A model generated the notes under the pieces. That model did not search any database, was not told the DNA's origin, and was given only the letters and a program-made list of their open reading frames with translations. From positions 5,887,297 to 5,951,296 of the forward strand of contig NC_063180.1 in NCBI RefSeq assembly GCF_023159225.1: 64,000 nt of DNA. The letters are read 5' to 3'. Shown here in pieces: positions 8,868 to 19,689 of the stretch. The stretch is from Perognathus longimembris pacificus. Lineage: Eukaryota; Chordata; Mammalia; Rodentia; Heteromyidae. Both the position numbers and the translations under genes were made by a program. Position 1 is the first letter of the stretch; each line of letters begins with the position of its first letter.

Positions 8868-10170
8868 CTGCAATGAAAAGCAGAGGAAGTGGGAAGAGTA
8901 TGTGTGGGTCTCAGGCTAGCCATGAAAAGAGGGCCCCATCCAAAGAATCAAGATAGGCATTGTGCTATAAATGTACCATTACCATGGCTTTCCTCACTCA
9001 GGAACCCACCGTGGCCTCCCTTGTCAGCTTAGCTCCTTTGTCACTGGCAGGCTAGCCCCACACCTGGCCACTCCACTGCTCTGACACCTGAGGTGTGTTT
9101 CTCTTCAGCTTTGGAAGCTGGTTCTAATGTTCCCTTGTCCAGAACCTGAGTTTCTTCACACTGCACTCTAATCTCCTCATTCCATAGCAGGAGACAGAAT
9201 GCTGTTGGTGACCTGGGACCACACCACGGAAGACCATGAGGCTTCCTCCTGCTCCCTCCAGCAGCACTAGGGTGAGAACTAGATCTGTGTTCAAGATACT
9301 CAGATGGACAATAGCCTGGCAGGCTTCTGCTCTGGCTGAAAGCTCCTCCCTGGGCTGTACAAGCATCCTCACAACATGGTGGTTCCAAAGGTGTGACAGG
9401 AGCAAGGAGGAAGCCACAGGTCTCCTGGGAGACTCGGAGCTAAGCCAGTCTCAAATTCCTGATCAGCAGACACTGTGGGAATATGTGCTGTTTTAAAACA
9501 TTCTGTGTTGAAGGCGGAGGGGGGAAAGAGGGAGGAGGTAACAAACAGTACAAGAAATGTATCCAATGCCTAACGTATGAAACTGTAACCTCTCTGTACA
9601 TCAGCTTGACAATAAAAAAAACACCATTCTGTGTTGGAGTGACTTGTTGTGTAGGAAAAGATTACTGATGTGCTTGTTATTCCTTCTGTCTCCCCATTCT
9701 GGGCTCAACTCTCCTAGTATTCCTAGCAACCCTGGCCTCTCATGGAAGGTCATTAAGTTTGAGCATGCAAGTTTCAGTAAAATTGGTGGGGATCTGAGGT
9801 CTCAGAACAGTCACGGGCTGTAGAGGGGAGAGGAAGAGCAGCTCTGGCATGGTTTAATGCAGATGCAGCCATAGCTACAGCAATTCTCAGAGACTGGCTT
9901 AGGACATGTGTAACCAGTGAAATGTAACGAAGCCTCCTTTGAGCTCAAACATTGCTGATGTCACCGGGTCACTGTTGGTGACAGGCCTGCTACAAGAGGT
10001 GGTACTCCTGGGGAGGCACACTTCACTGTATCACGGTGATAAAGTGGCTGAGTGTGCTTAGTCATAAATGCAAATCCTGCCTTTTTCTCCGCTTACAGTA
10101 ACAACTGAAAAACCAGACCCTCCCCTCGGGGCCCCTAGTTTTCAACCTCCTGCCTGTAGTTGGGGCTCAC
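8868..10170 (-). other. GLI2: GLI2 intron, about 1.3 kb
   Basis: It contains one small retroposed 3' end with target-site duplications (9514-9624) and a repeat-free stretch near 9900-10110 with inverted repeats and an octamer. Nothing else seen. Confidence 0.9.
9499..9639 (+). mobile_element. Short 5'-truncated retroposon 3' end with target-site duplication
   Basis: The insert at 9514-9624 ends in a polyadenylation signal AATAAA plus A-run. It is flanked by cattctgtgttgaag (9499-9513) and cattctgtgttggag (9625-9639), a 15-bp target-site duplication with one change. The left site is preceded by TTTTAAAA, the usual L1 endonuclease context. The body (caaacagtacaagaaatgta, ctgtaacctctctgtacatc) looks like a LINE 3' end; the family is not confirmed. 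Confidence 0.8.
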
Positions 10171-10372
10171 CTGAGAGCACCTGCCGACAGGTGTCCGTAA
10201 GAGCCGCTGGCAGCCGAGCTGCTGCGTGAGTTGTTGATGTAAGCCACCAGCGAGTTGGGTGAGGTCCGGATCATGCGCTGCAGGTCGAGGCTGGCATCTG
10301 AGAGTGGGGAGATGGAGAGTGCACGCTTGCGGCTCAAGCGGGGGGTCACCCGAGGGCTGGAGAACCGTGACA
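10171..10372 (-). CDS. GLI2: GLI2 coding exon with SUFU-binding motif (about residues 215-281)
   Basis: This 202-bp exon completes a Val codon, has 66 codons and ends with AG of a Ser codon. It holds [20 protein letters not shown], then [20 protein letters not shown], and ends with [17 protein letters not shown] is the short motif by which GLI proteins dock in SUFU, the cytoplasmic inhibitor that retains and stabilises full-length GLI, so this exon holds a main point of pathway control. The Ser/Arg-rich, basic RLSRKRALS stretch is nearly invariant in GLI2 and GLI3. The acceptor is tcccacag and the donor is CAG|GTGAGC. Every residue matches the human protein as I remember it. Intron phases 1 and 2 mean that skipping this exon alone breaks the frame. 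Confidence 0.98.
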
Positions 10373-10519
10373 CTGTGGGATAGCCAACGAAAAGCACATC
10401 AGTGTCACCTGTCTTCAGGGGGCAGGTGATGGAGCAGGGAAAGGGGAGTAGGGTTAGGTAAGTGGGGGACAGGAGAGCCTGCTTGGATGGTGTCATGAAA
10501 ATGGAAGCTCTGTGACTTT

Positions 10520-10622
10520 CTAATTGTGAGCTCCTGAATGTGGGAAATAATCTTGCTCAGTCTCAGCTGACTCATCTGTAAAATGGGACAGGTTAGCGCA
10601 CAACATGGTGTTTGAAAAGTAC
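10520..10622 (+). mobile_element. MIR fragment
   Basis: 'ctgactcatctgtaaaatgg' is the MIR core signature. Confidence 0.6.
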
Positions 10623-10900
10623 AGTGGGGGTGTTAGTGAGTGGGGCCGGGATAGAATTCAGCAATGCATAAAACAATGACAATGATGTGCATGAAGCAGG
10701 AGTGGTCGGAAGTTTCTGCAAACTGTACCCACTTGGGAAGCCAACCTTTGCTCTATCCATGCTCCCACCATGATGTCCTGCTTTGCCACAGGTCTAAAAA
10801 CACCAGAGCCAACAGAAACCAGAACCTCCAGGGTCATGGATGAAGTGATCTTTCAAAAGTTCTTGGTTAGAAATTGAGCTAGCTTTTTTCCTCTACTTGT

Positions 10901-11140
10901 CATCACAAGTTCTATTTTTTTTTTTTTTTGCCAGTCCTGGGCCTTGGACTCAGGGCCTGAGCACTGTCCCTGGCTTCTTTTTGCTCAAGGCTAGCACTCT
11001 GCCACTTGAGCCACAGCACCACTTCTGACCATTTTCTATATACGTGGTGCTGGGGAATTGAACCCAGGGCTTCATGTATATGAGGCAAGCACTCTTGCCA
11101 TTGGGCCATATTCCCAGCCCCCATCACAAGTTCTATTTTT
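10901..11140 (-). mobile_element. IDL-Geo-type SINE, antisense, with 19-bp target-site duplication
   Basis: The element itself is about 10920-11121. Reversed, it starts gctgggaatatggcccaatg (tRNA-Ala-like left half), runs through caccacgtatatagaaaatg, and ends with the ggctcaagtggcagagtgct half and 'ggactggcaaaa'. The flanks catcacaagttctattttt at 10901-10919 and 11122-11140 are identical, so the insertion is recent. Confidence 0.93.
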
Positions 11141-11203
11141 GCTGTCTATTCCATTGGGCTCTGGGGACTGGGGCTTACAGAGCCCTTAACAAGTAGAGCT
11201 GTG

Positions 11204-11556
11204 GTGATATCCTGCAATGGTTTGACTGTCTTCCTGAAGCTGATCCACTGGGAACTTTCCCTCCAAGTGCACATGTTAGGGGCATTTGGATGCGGGCTTT
11301 GAGGAGGTCATTATGGTTAGATGAGGTCATGAGGGTGGGTTTGGGGGCTTTATGAAAAGGAAACCTAGCTAGCAAACTTGTTGTCTTTCCATGTGACAAC
11401 TTCTCTCATGCTGCCATAGAAAGCAAGCCCTCCTCAGGTGCTAGTACCATGAGCTTGAGCGGCCCAACCTTAGCCATGAGCTAAGTAAACCTCTATTCTT
11501 TATTGGTTTCCCAGCATTAAGTGTTTTGCTACAGTAACAGCAGGTGGCCTAAGGCA
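11204..11556 (+). mobile_element. MaLR-type solo LTR
   Basis: 'caatggtttgactgtct', 'agatgaggtcatgagggtgg', 'ctttccatgtgacaac' and 'ctaagtaaacctctattctt' follow the order of MST/THE1-like LTRs. There is no internal viral coding sequence beside it, so it is a solo LTR. Confidence 0.75.
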
Positions 11557-11877
11557 GGTGGGTACATGGAAGATGATCCATAGATGCCTCTGGAGACCTG
11601 GTGGGGGCAGGGACACAGTGAGACCACTCCTTTCTGTCTCACCAGGAAGGATCCTAGCTCACATACCCAGGACAGGAGGAAGCACAGGAGCAGACAGAGC
11701 GGGTGTACTCCTTGCCTTCTCGGAGGCCAGGCTGCACACATGACCGCCTATTCTGAAGGAGGATGCAGGTGGCAAGTGGCCCCTCCCAGCTGGTTAGCAC
11801 CTGCCCAGTGCATGTCAGCCACAACCTAGGGACATGTAGTCCTGCTGTCTTACTAACAATCACCATCCTGCCATGTC

Positions 11878-11990
11878 ACCATCCTTACCATGCAGGTAAG
11901 GAACTTAGCCCTGGGAGGGCAGTGACTTTGCTCAAGGTAATGGAGCTGAACAGATCTGAACCTGGGTTCAAAGGCACTCTGCTGTGTGTG
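11878..11990 (-). mobile_element. MIR fragment
   Basis: 'gtgactttgctcaaggtaat' and 'gatctgaacctgggttcaaa' match the reversed MIR. Confidence 0.7.
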
Positions 11991-12439
11991 GATTTTCTGG
12001 GAACTCTGTGTCCATACCCTCTGTCTTCAGAGAGACTGGGTGAGGCCCAGGCCTAGAAAGATGCTCTGCTTACAAATAGCTTTAACCTCCAGCTTTTGGG
12101 GCTCTGAATGGTGAACTTGCTATAGCCAACTGCCTGTTCAGCCTCCATTCCCGCCTAAACAATGGCTCCAAGTTGGCCCATCTGTATCTCCTCTGCTCTT
12201 TACTCCTGCTCCTTCCCACCAACTCTTCCTTCAGGGTGGGGTCTGCAGCCCCCCAGCACTCACACAGTGCTGGGCAGAGGATCGTGATGTGTCAGCTGAG
12301 ACCCCTCCCAACTCCTCTTACAGCTGAGCTTGCTCAGATAGCTCCAGAATGGAACCCTTCTTTACATTCTTTTTCTCTCCAACCAGTCCAGTGCTTGCTG
12401 AGATACCATCTGAGGGGCCCTAGGTAAACTGCTGCCCAA

Positions 12440-12725
12440 TCTACGTTCCTTAGTTTTGGCCAAGACAGCTTTTTAACTTGAAAATCAGATTATGTTCCTG
12501 CCTTCCCCTCTAAATTCCCCAAACTCCCCTCTGCTATTATAACGAAGGCTCATAGGTGGGCTTTATCTTGCCCAGCCTTCTGCTCCCTCCTTTAGCACAG
12601 TTGCACTGGGCCTATGCATGTGTGGCTTCTTCTGTGTACCAGCTCTGTCTTTACTGATTAGTCATCTCCTCCAGGAAGTCTTTCCTTACCTCCTCAAGCT
12701 GGGTTATGGCTCCTATAGTCAGACC
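12440..12725. mobile_element. L2 fragment
   Basis: The series 'aaatcagattatgttcctgc', 'ctcccctctgctattataac', 'catctcctccaggaagtctt' is the worn form of a common L2 segment. Orientation relative to the L2 consensus was not determined. Confidence 0.55.
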
Positions 12726-13741
12726 TGTCTTTCCAAACAAGGGTCCTGCTAGTGAGTGCATCGCTCCTATGATTTAGCTGCCTCTCTTCCTCTTCTCCCT
12801 CCCTCTCCTTCTTCCTATCTCTGTCATGCATTAGGAGCTTAAGTCCTTGTCCCCTTACCAATGTGTCCCTGATGCTCAAACCATGAGAAGGCCATGTGCT
12901 GACCAAGCATCATTGTCACATAATGAGGGACAGCAGAGCCACAGTCCTGATGGAATGCCTCTTTGGCAGGTGCCAGGGCCTGAAATAGGTCAAATAATTT
13001 CACTGCACAGTTGCCCCATGGAGGCTGTTCTCTATTTTTTACAGAAGACAAGGGTATGGTGGAGGCTCATCAGTGTGCTGAGGCCACATAGCCCATGGAA
13101 AAGAAGGCCGGGGTTGTATGGCTGGCACATGGGTGCCAGGATCATGTGCCCCTGTGGCTACACCTTGGGTGGGGCCCAGAAGAAAAGGAGAGGCATTTCA
13201 AGGAAGGTACAACTCAGAAGTTGACAGAGGAACACAGAGGCCACCTCTGTCCCTTAGCGGCATTTTTAGAGCTGAATAACTCAGCCTTCTTGAGCCTCTC
13301 TTTCCTAATTTCCACAGTGAGGTCATGTGGCTTAACCCTGCAGTGTTGTAAAGATTCACTGTAACTCCAGGGACAGGGCCTACAACCAGTGACATTCTGG
13401 AGGGAAGGGCAGACTCACAGCTTCCTTGGGGCTGAAAGGCCAGGTTTGATGGACAGGTTGAGTCTACAGTCAATAAAGAAGGAAAGTAAGGCCATTCTAG
13501 AAAGGATGGTAGGCCATGTGGCAGTCCAGCTGCCACTACACATCCACCCATTGGCTTCTACCCAGGCTTTTCCTGAGCTTCTTGGTTCTTGTTTCCTGAG
13601 TATCCTGGTCACTCCTTACTTCAAAGCCAGCTGCAAACGTCAATCCTTCCAAAGACTGATCTTTATAAGTCACAAGCAGGGAAATAGAAGAAGACATAAA
13701 AGATCTAACACTTACTAAAGGAAGAGTACACAATCTTAAGA

Positions 13742-13748
13742 TATCTAC

Positions 13749-13800
<52 letters not shown>

Positions 13801-13803
13801 ATC
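13742..13803 (+). repeat. Microsatellite (ATCT)n
   Basis: About 14 near-perfect ATCT units. Confidence 0.97.
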
Positions 13804-13804
13804 T

Positions 13805-14060
13805 GCTAACACTCTGATTACCGCCCTCCTGGGCCCCCTAACAAGAGGAAACAGGCCAAATCTGGCAGTGATATTCATCTCTGTTATTCCCACCCCTCAG
13901 GGGAAGTATGTGTATTAATGTGCCTCTTCCCTTGATAAATTACTAAATAGGAAGAAAAGCCTGGCATTCATTTCCCATGGTCTTGCCTGTGATTTATAGC
14001 TTGGGGCTGGCAGAGCTACAGCGTCCATTCATCTGTGGAAGAGCATGTTCTAATGCTGGT
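13805..14060. promoter_or_regulatory. Candidate conserved non-coding island
   Basis: A repeat-free stretch with homeodomain-type cores (ctctgattaccgcc, gtattaatgtg, gataaattactaaat). Judged by eye only; no alignment was possible. Confidence 0.25.
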
Positions 14061-14199
14061 CCGTCACTAGGAGACAGACCACCTGCTGTCCTCACCTGGC
14101 TGGAAGCCTAACACAGCCTATTCCTGTCCCCACCTGTCTCTTGACCTGGTTGCACACCCTGGTGTTTTTCGGCTGTGTGTGTGTATGCACACATGCGTA

Positions 14200-14388
14200 C
14201 ACTGTTACTTGGGCTTGAACTCAAGGCTGGCACTCTACCACTTGAGCCACACCTCCATTTCTAGATTTTTTGCTGATTAATTGGAGTTTCATGGACTTTT
14301 CTTCCCAGGCTGGCTTTGATCCATGATCCTCAGATATCAGCCTCTCAAGCAGCTAAGATTACAGGGGTGAATCCCTGTCACCCCGCCA
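14200..14388 (-). mobile_element. Dimeric SINE, antisense, next to a TG stretch
   Basis: 'acttgggcttgaactcaagg', 'taattggagtttcatggact' and a B1-like head 'tctcaagcagctaagattac'. A short TG/CA-rich run abuts its tail side. Confidence 0.8.
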
Positions 14389-14444
14389 ATACCTTGTTTC
14401 TTTCTTTTGCTCATTCATGTCTGTTCATTTATCCACCTGCCTCT

Positions 14445-14535
14445 TGTGCCACACTGGGGCATGGTGGGAGGACCCTAGGCTCTGCCCTCACAGAATTCAC
14501 TGTTTAGGTGAGAGATGAAGTCAGTACCCAGAGCC
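14445..14535 (+). repeat. Ancient interspersed repeat fragment
   Basis: 'ctctgccctcacagaattca' then 'ctgtttaggtgagagatgaa' resemble the 'ccctcatggagcttacagtctagtggg' segment of common old mammalian repeats. Confidence 0.35.
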
Positions 14536-15469
14536 CCAGGTGGGATTCATAGGGTGCTTCTCAGGCAAGATAGCCCTAGATAGTCCAAGGGTGCCATGGA
14601 GAGAGGCCTGCTGCTGTCCCTGGGGCAGTGGGAAGGGCAAAAGGTACAAGGATGGGCCCTCAGCCAGAAGGCCAGGATCTGACTTCTTCACTTCTGTGCC
14701 TGGTGGCTTTGGTCAAGCCATGGACTGTCTCAGAGCTAGTTCACTGCATGGGGGATGGGCTGGTAAGCCCACCTTGGGGCTGCTAGGAGCTGGGAGTGTG
14801 AACATCTCACTCAAAGCTGGGAGGGGCTTCTGTGGTGTCAGGCTGATCACTCTCCCAGGGCTGGCAGACTGAGCAGCAGCTCTATCCTGTGCAAGGACCC
14901 AGGAGCCTTCTCTGTGCCCAGTGCCATCCTCAGCACAGGGCTGGGATGCCCTTTCCATGGGGACAAGAGGACACAGATGTGTGGCTGGAATGGGGGGTCC
15001 ATCATCTCACTGGCCAGCAAACAGTGCCCGCATGGCCCAACGTTGGTCAGGTCTTCTCTGGACTCACAGCAGGCGTGCTCTGAGGAATCCAGCTGGAGAA
15101 CCCTAAATGCTCTCCACAAGGCCATCCATAGCAGCAGAGGCTACAGAAACAGAGGCTCTGGTTGGGACTGTATAATAATTCCTCGTTATATGATAGAGGC
15201 AGGACAGAGAAACCCCGGGTCCTGGCCTTAGGTTAATGTGTGCAGGTTTATCAGATAGCTCATACACACCACTCAGGGCAGGCCTGGATTCAGCAGTTGA
15301 ATTTCCTTGGCCTTAGTCTCCCTTTCTGTTCCAGACTGGGCCTGGAGTCTCCGCCTCTGATAGACCCTCCCCAGGCAGGCCCTGCCTCGTTGTGCTGTGA
15401 TCAATGTAAGTTGCTTCTGGATGCTCCCTCCCACTGGATTCCCAAGCAGCATAAAAAACGAGTGTCAGA

Positions 15470-15722
15470 ATGGAGGTGACATCCAAGTCAAATTAGTGTC
15501 AATATGACAATAAAATACACTGCTCGAAGGAAATATGGGCTGTAAACAGTATTTCAATCGGAAACATTTCAATCTTCTCAATGGGGCACAGGCGGGGGAG
15601 GCAGGATGTGGCTGCTGCATAGCGGTGGTTAAATCACCAATATTTAACACTGTAAGGCAAGAAGATACTGCATTAGAGCCCTGGTGACAACAGCAAATTG
15701 TCACTGACAGAGGGGTGACTTT
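15470..15722. promoter_or_regulatory. Candidate conserved non-coding island
   Basis: A repeat-free, AT-rich stretch that keeps CpGs, with paired 'caaattagtgtcaat', 'gtggttaaatcaccaatatt' and 'agcaaattgtcactgaca'. Visual judgement only. Confidence 0.3.
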
Positions 15723-15728
15723 GACTTC

Positions 15729-15959
15729 CGTGTGTGTGTGTGTGTGTTGGTCCTGGGGCTTGAACTCAGGGCCCTGAGCTTTTGTCCTCAAGGCTAGCAC
15801 TCTACCACTTGAGCCACAGGGACACTTCCTCGCCTTTGAGTGGCTAATTAGAGATAAGAGTCTTTAAAAGACTTTCTTGCCTGGGCTGGCTTTGAACTTT
15901 GATCCTCTGATCTCAGCCTCCTGTAGCTAGTATTACAGATGTGAGCTACGGCACTGGGC
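15729..15959 (-). mobile_element. Dimeric SINE, antisense, with (TG)n at its tail side
   Basis: (TG)n at 15730-15747 then 'ggtcctggggcttgaactca', 'aattagagataagagtcttt' and 'gatctcagcctcctgtagct'. Confidence 0.9.
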
Positions 15960-16698
15960 AGGCAACCTTGGTTTTCTGTGAGCTTCTCATGTGGATTTGC
16001 TCTCTGGTCTTCTCACTGTACATCAGCACACCAAAGGACCAGAGGAGAAGGTGGGAAGTCCTCAAAGTCACAAAACTGCCTTGTCCTGCTTTCAATCTGA
16101 CTGTTCTGGAAGATGGGCTTAGTATGGGCCCTCCAGGACCCTCTCAGAGGCCATGCTGGTCCGCTACAGGGTTTTCTACTAGTAAGATGTGTGTCCCCAG
16201 CTGAGATTCTTGCAGGTTCTATGGAGATGGAGACAGGATGGAGATCCTCTTCAGGTAAGGTCAAGGTCTCCATTACAGGGAAAGATAGAAAGCTCCATTT
16301 TAAGATCTATTTATTTAACCCTAAAAGGTGAGTCAATTAAAAAGATTAAGTATGCAGTCTCTTGGAGGACACATGACTTGGTCAAAATTATGCTGTGGTT
16401 GCTCATGAGTGGGCTGGGAGAGTTAGGGATCCTCTTGCCTAGGCTGCCTCAGAGTCTGGCACACCCCCCTACTTGCCCACACCCATTCCACATGCAAAAC
16501 CTATCCTCGTAGTGTTCCTTCCTTTCCGGACACGAATAAGGGTGCCAAGACTTCAATCTGCCACAGGTGGGCAGGTAGGTCCGTCAGACACAGTAGAATG
16601 ACACATCTCCCCAGGAAACTGAAGCTGAACAAAAGTGCCTAGAACATTTTTAAATGATGAAGTAGATTCTAGCTCTGGCTGAAACTGGTTTGAAAAGA

Positions 16699-16757
16699 AC
16701 TGGGGTACAGCTCAGTGGTATGGCATGTGCTAGGATTAATCCTAGCACGAAAATAAA
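16699..16757 (+). mobile_element. ID SINE fragment containing a perfect 22-bp palindrome
   Basis: 'ctggggtacagctcagtggt' is an ID head. Positions 16727-16748 form a perfect palindrome centred on ATTAAT, derived from the T-arm end of the tRNA-like body. Confidence 0.7.
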
Positions 16758-16766
16758 CTTGTTTGG

Positions 16767-16768
<2 letters not shown>

Positions 16769-16817
<49 letters not shown>
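16769..16817 (+). repeat. Microsatellite (GT)n
   Basis: About 24 pure GT units directly after an ID fragment. Confidence 0.98.
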
Positions 16818-16820
<3 letters not shown>

Positions 16821-17527
16821 AATACAGGAGAATCCTGTGCTGGTTAGCTTTCCTTGGATTGTAATGGATTGGGAACCAAGGGAAAGTAGTCACCTGCCTA
16901 TTCCTGAATGACTGTGTGAAGAAAGGTCTCTCCCACATCCCAGGCCTGAAATTCTTTCTCTGCCAATCCCCAGGTCTGGTGGAGAGAGGATGGGGGTGAT
17001 GAGTTATCCAGGAGCTGGTGATGATGATAATGACGCCAATAACAACAACAGAGACCTTGTGATGAGCTCTCTCACCCACCCATGAGCTCACCTCCTTGCT
17101 CCTCTGCTCCTCTAGCCTTGGCCTTCCTGTTCTTAGAGGTACTCCACCCCCTCAGATGCTGCCCATTGCCAAGTGCCCTGGTGAGCAAAGCTGCCTCAGC
17201 CTCCTGTTGCTCTCCCACCAGGTGGTTTCTGCCCTAATTAGTTTATACCTTTTGGTTCCATGTTCTTCTCCAGCTGCCACTCATTCCTTCTCACCCAACA
17301 CACACACAGGGCCTGCTCCTTGTCAGGTGCACCAGGCCTGGCAAGCCTGCCATCTCACCATGTCTAAGAAGTACCAGGCAGCTACAGCTGGGAGCCTTCG
17401 GGTCCCACCAGTGGTGCAGAGCTGGCTAGTGGTGACCTGAGCCCCAATCCATGGTGTGGATCTTAACTTCTCTTTCTCTTCAACTCTATATGGGCTACTA
17501 CATAATCTACTGAAACATAATCCATCT

Positions 17528-17900
17528 CCACTTCTACCAAATGGATCTGTTTCTGCCTGTCCTGAAATCAACTGAGTTTCCGTTGAAGTAGCTCTCCTCA
17601 CTCCTCAGCACACTGCAGTGTCCCATTCTACTCCAGTGCAAGCCAACGTCTTTATCAACTACCTGGAACAATCTCCTAGGAATCCTGGCCTCAGTTCTAT
17701 CCCTGACCCTCACTTGCTCCTCACCAACCACACTAGTCTTTGGAGTCAAGTGGCCTGCTGCCGCTTCAAGCCCTTTGCACTGGCTGACCATTCTGCTTGG
17801 ATGGCTCTTCTCCTGGACTTTGGCATGGTTCACATTTTCTAATTCTGTGTTTGAATATCATCTTCCCAGTAGAGATTTCTTTCCTCCTGACTACACATTG
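17528..17900. mobile_element. L2 fragment
   Basis: 'cttcaagccctttgcactgg', 'ctgaccattctgcttggatg' and the nearby 'gaatatcatcttcccagtag' match the common L2 stretch seen around 'cctttgcacttgctgttccc'. Confidence 0.6.
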
Positions 17901-17943
17901 TACCCTACTCAGTACTCCCTCCTCAGTTTTCTACTTCCTTGGT

Positions 17944-18108
17944 CCCTTCCTTCCTCCCTTCCTCCCTCCCTCCCTCCCTCCCTCCCTCCCTCCCTCCCTC
18001 CCTCCCTCCCTCCGTTCCTTCCTTCCTTCCTTCCTTCCTTCCTTCCTTCCTTCCTTCCTTCCTTCCTTCCTTCCTTCCTTCCTTCCTTCCTTTGTCTCTC
18101 TGTCTCTG

Positions 18109-18141
<33 letters not shown>

Positions 18142-18146
18142 GTGTA
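17944..18146 (+). repeat. Compound pyrimidine microsatellite (CCTC)n-(TTCC)n-(TCTCTG)n
   Basis: Three successive unit types form about 200 bp of nearly pure pyrimidine on the plus strand. The array abuts the tail side of an antisense SINE. Confidence 0.97.
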
Positions 18147-18362
18147 TGGGTGCTTGAACTCAGGATTTAAATACTGTCCTGAGCTTTTTCACTCAAGGCT
18201 GGCACTCTACCATTTGAACCACAGTTCTACTTCTGACTAATTGGAGATAAAAGTCTCATGGACATTCTTTTTCAGGCTGGTTTCGAACCTTAATCCTCAG
18301 ACTGCAGCCTTCTGAGTAGCTAGGATTACACGCACACGCATGAGCCACCAGTGCTCAGCTTG
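18147..18362 (-). mobile_element. Dimeric SINE, antisense
   Basis: 'gggtgcttgaactcaggatt', 'aattggagataaaagtctca' and 'ctgagtagctaggattacac'. Confidence 0.88.
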
Positions 18363-18676
18363 TTTCTCAGTCCATTTCTAAACAGCTGTTCAATATAACA
18401 ATTTCTGCCATTGCCTGGATCTCCCCATTATGCTGCAGCTTCCACAAGAACAGAGAGGGGTGTGCTTCATCTGCTGGAGGTCCACAACCTCACAACTGGC
18501 TAAATGTTGTCTGAAAACTTAGTCTTCTTGTGGATGGTGGGATGGCAGACACTGGGGCAAAGTCTAGTCTCCTCTGTAGAGACCCTGGCTTCAGAGCCCC
18601 ACTCAGCCCCCATTCTCCATCCTGCTTTGCCATGGTCGCATGTTACCATCCCATACTTTTCCCTATCAGAACTTAC

Positions 18677-18862
18677 CATCCACAGGATTGAGGTAGTCAT
18701 GGAGATGGGGTGCGCCAGTGGCACCCCCACTCTGCATTAGCAGGTCCCCGTAAGGTGCAGGATGGCTCGCCATGAGGGTCATCTGGTGGTAATAGTCGGA
18801 GGGGTTGGCACCTGGGGCAGGGAGGCCAAACAGCCCCCTCTCTTTAAGGTGCTCGTGGGCCA
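18677..18862 (-). CDS. GLI2: GLI2 coding exon (about residues 153-214)
   Basis: This 186-bp exon begins by completing a Val codon (G|TG), carries 61 codons and ends with one base of the next Val codon. It reads AHEHLKERGLFGLPAPGANP, then SDYYHQMTLMASHPAPYGDL and ends PHLHDYLNPVD. The acceptor is cccacag and the donor is GATG|GTAAGT. Both flanking introns are phase 1 and the length divides by three, so the exon could be skipped without a frameshift and would remove 62 residues of the repressor region. Compared with human from memory there is Q-to-H in AQEHLK and a few changes in the Gly/Ala-rich QSGGA stretch. There is no zinc-binding motif here. Confidence 0.97.
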
Positions 18863-19689
18863 CTGTGGGCAAAGGAAAGAGAAGCTGTCAGAATTTCCTG
18901 CTCAAAGAAGCAAAGAGAAATCACACCCAGACTGAGGTCTCTTCTGGGACCCTTCTGCCCACACCTTGCTGCCCAGTGTCACCTCTGAGTTGGGCCTCAG
19001 CTCAGCCTATGTGTAGACACGTGGCTGGTGATGATGAAGACCAGATTCATCCCAGCATTCCTCCACTTCCTGCCCCCCCAACTCCAAGCCTCACAGAAGG
19101 GCAACAGGGCAACAGGATCTGGACCCAGCAGCGTTTTCAAAGGGAAAAGATGTGAGAGTAGGTGCCACAGCAACAGCGTTGGGACAGGTCAGTCTCTGGC
19201 TGGATACCCAGGCCAAGGTAGTCTGTGGAGTTTCTGGGTTGGTCAGAGAAGGCTCTTAGTCTCTCAAACCCACCAGCCCCCTGTCTTTGCAGCAAAGACC
19301 CTTGCACTATGTGCTCTGACCATGAAGGCAATCCTGCCCACACAGGGCTAAGGAAGGAGACAGCAAGAGTGGAGCTCAGATTATTTGAGGGCCTGTATTT
19401 GGTAGGTGGTATTCTGTCAGGGAGCTTCCAGGAGCTTGGATGCCATACATATCTGATGAGAGTGCTAGTCTTTATTGGGTGTATGAAATCAAAGGTGCCA
19501 TCTAAGCTGGCTCAGTTTTCCATCTGTAAAATGGAGGCACAAATGCTTTCCCCAGTGGAATTCATATTGATCATGACCGTGGTGACCAGGGCCATGCTGT
19601 GCACTTGCACTCACTGGGGCCATTACAGGCACACTGAGGGCTTGGTCATCCCTAATCTCACCGTTACCACCACATTGGGAACCATTAGG

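Larger units (their letters stand above)
10373..18676 (-). other. GLI2: GLI2 intron, about 8.3 kb
   Basis: A repeat-rich intron with SINEs, an LTR, MIR and L2 pieces and several microsatellites, listed separately. Two SINE-free islands (13805-14060 and 15470-15722) look like candidate conserved elements. Nothing notable in 12725-13740, 14390-15240, 15960-16690 and 16820-17190. Confidence 0.9.

Noticed and set aside
10901..11140. A functional tRNA gene in the tRNA-like SINE heads
   Set aside because: The tRNA-like part is fused to a SINE body with A-tail and target-site duplication.
17775..18240. Leu/Pro/Ser-rich open frames of up to 147 codons
   Set aside because: They are translations of the compound microsatellite and an adjoining SINE.
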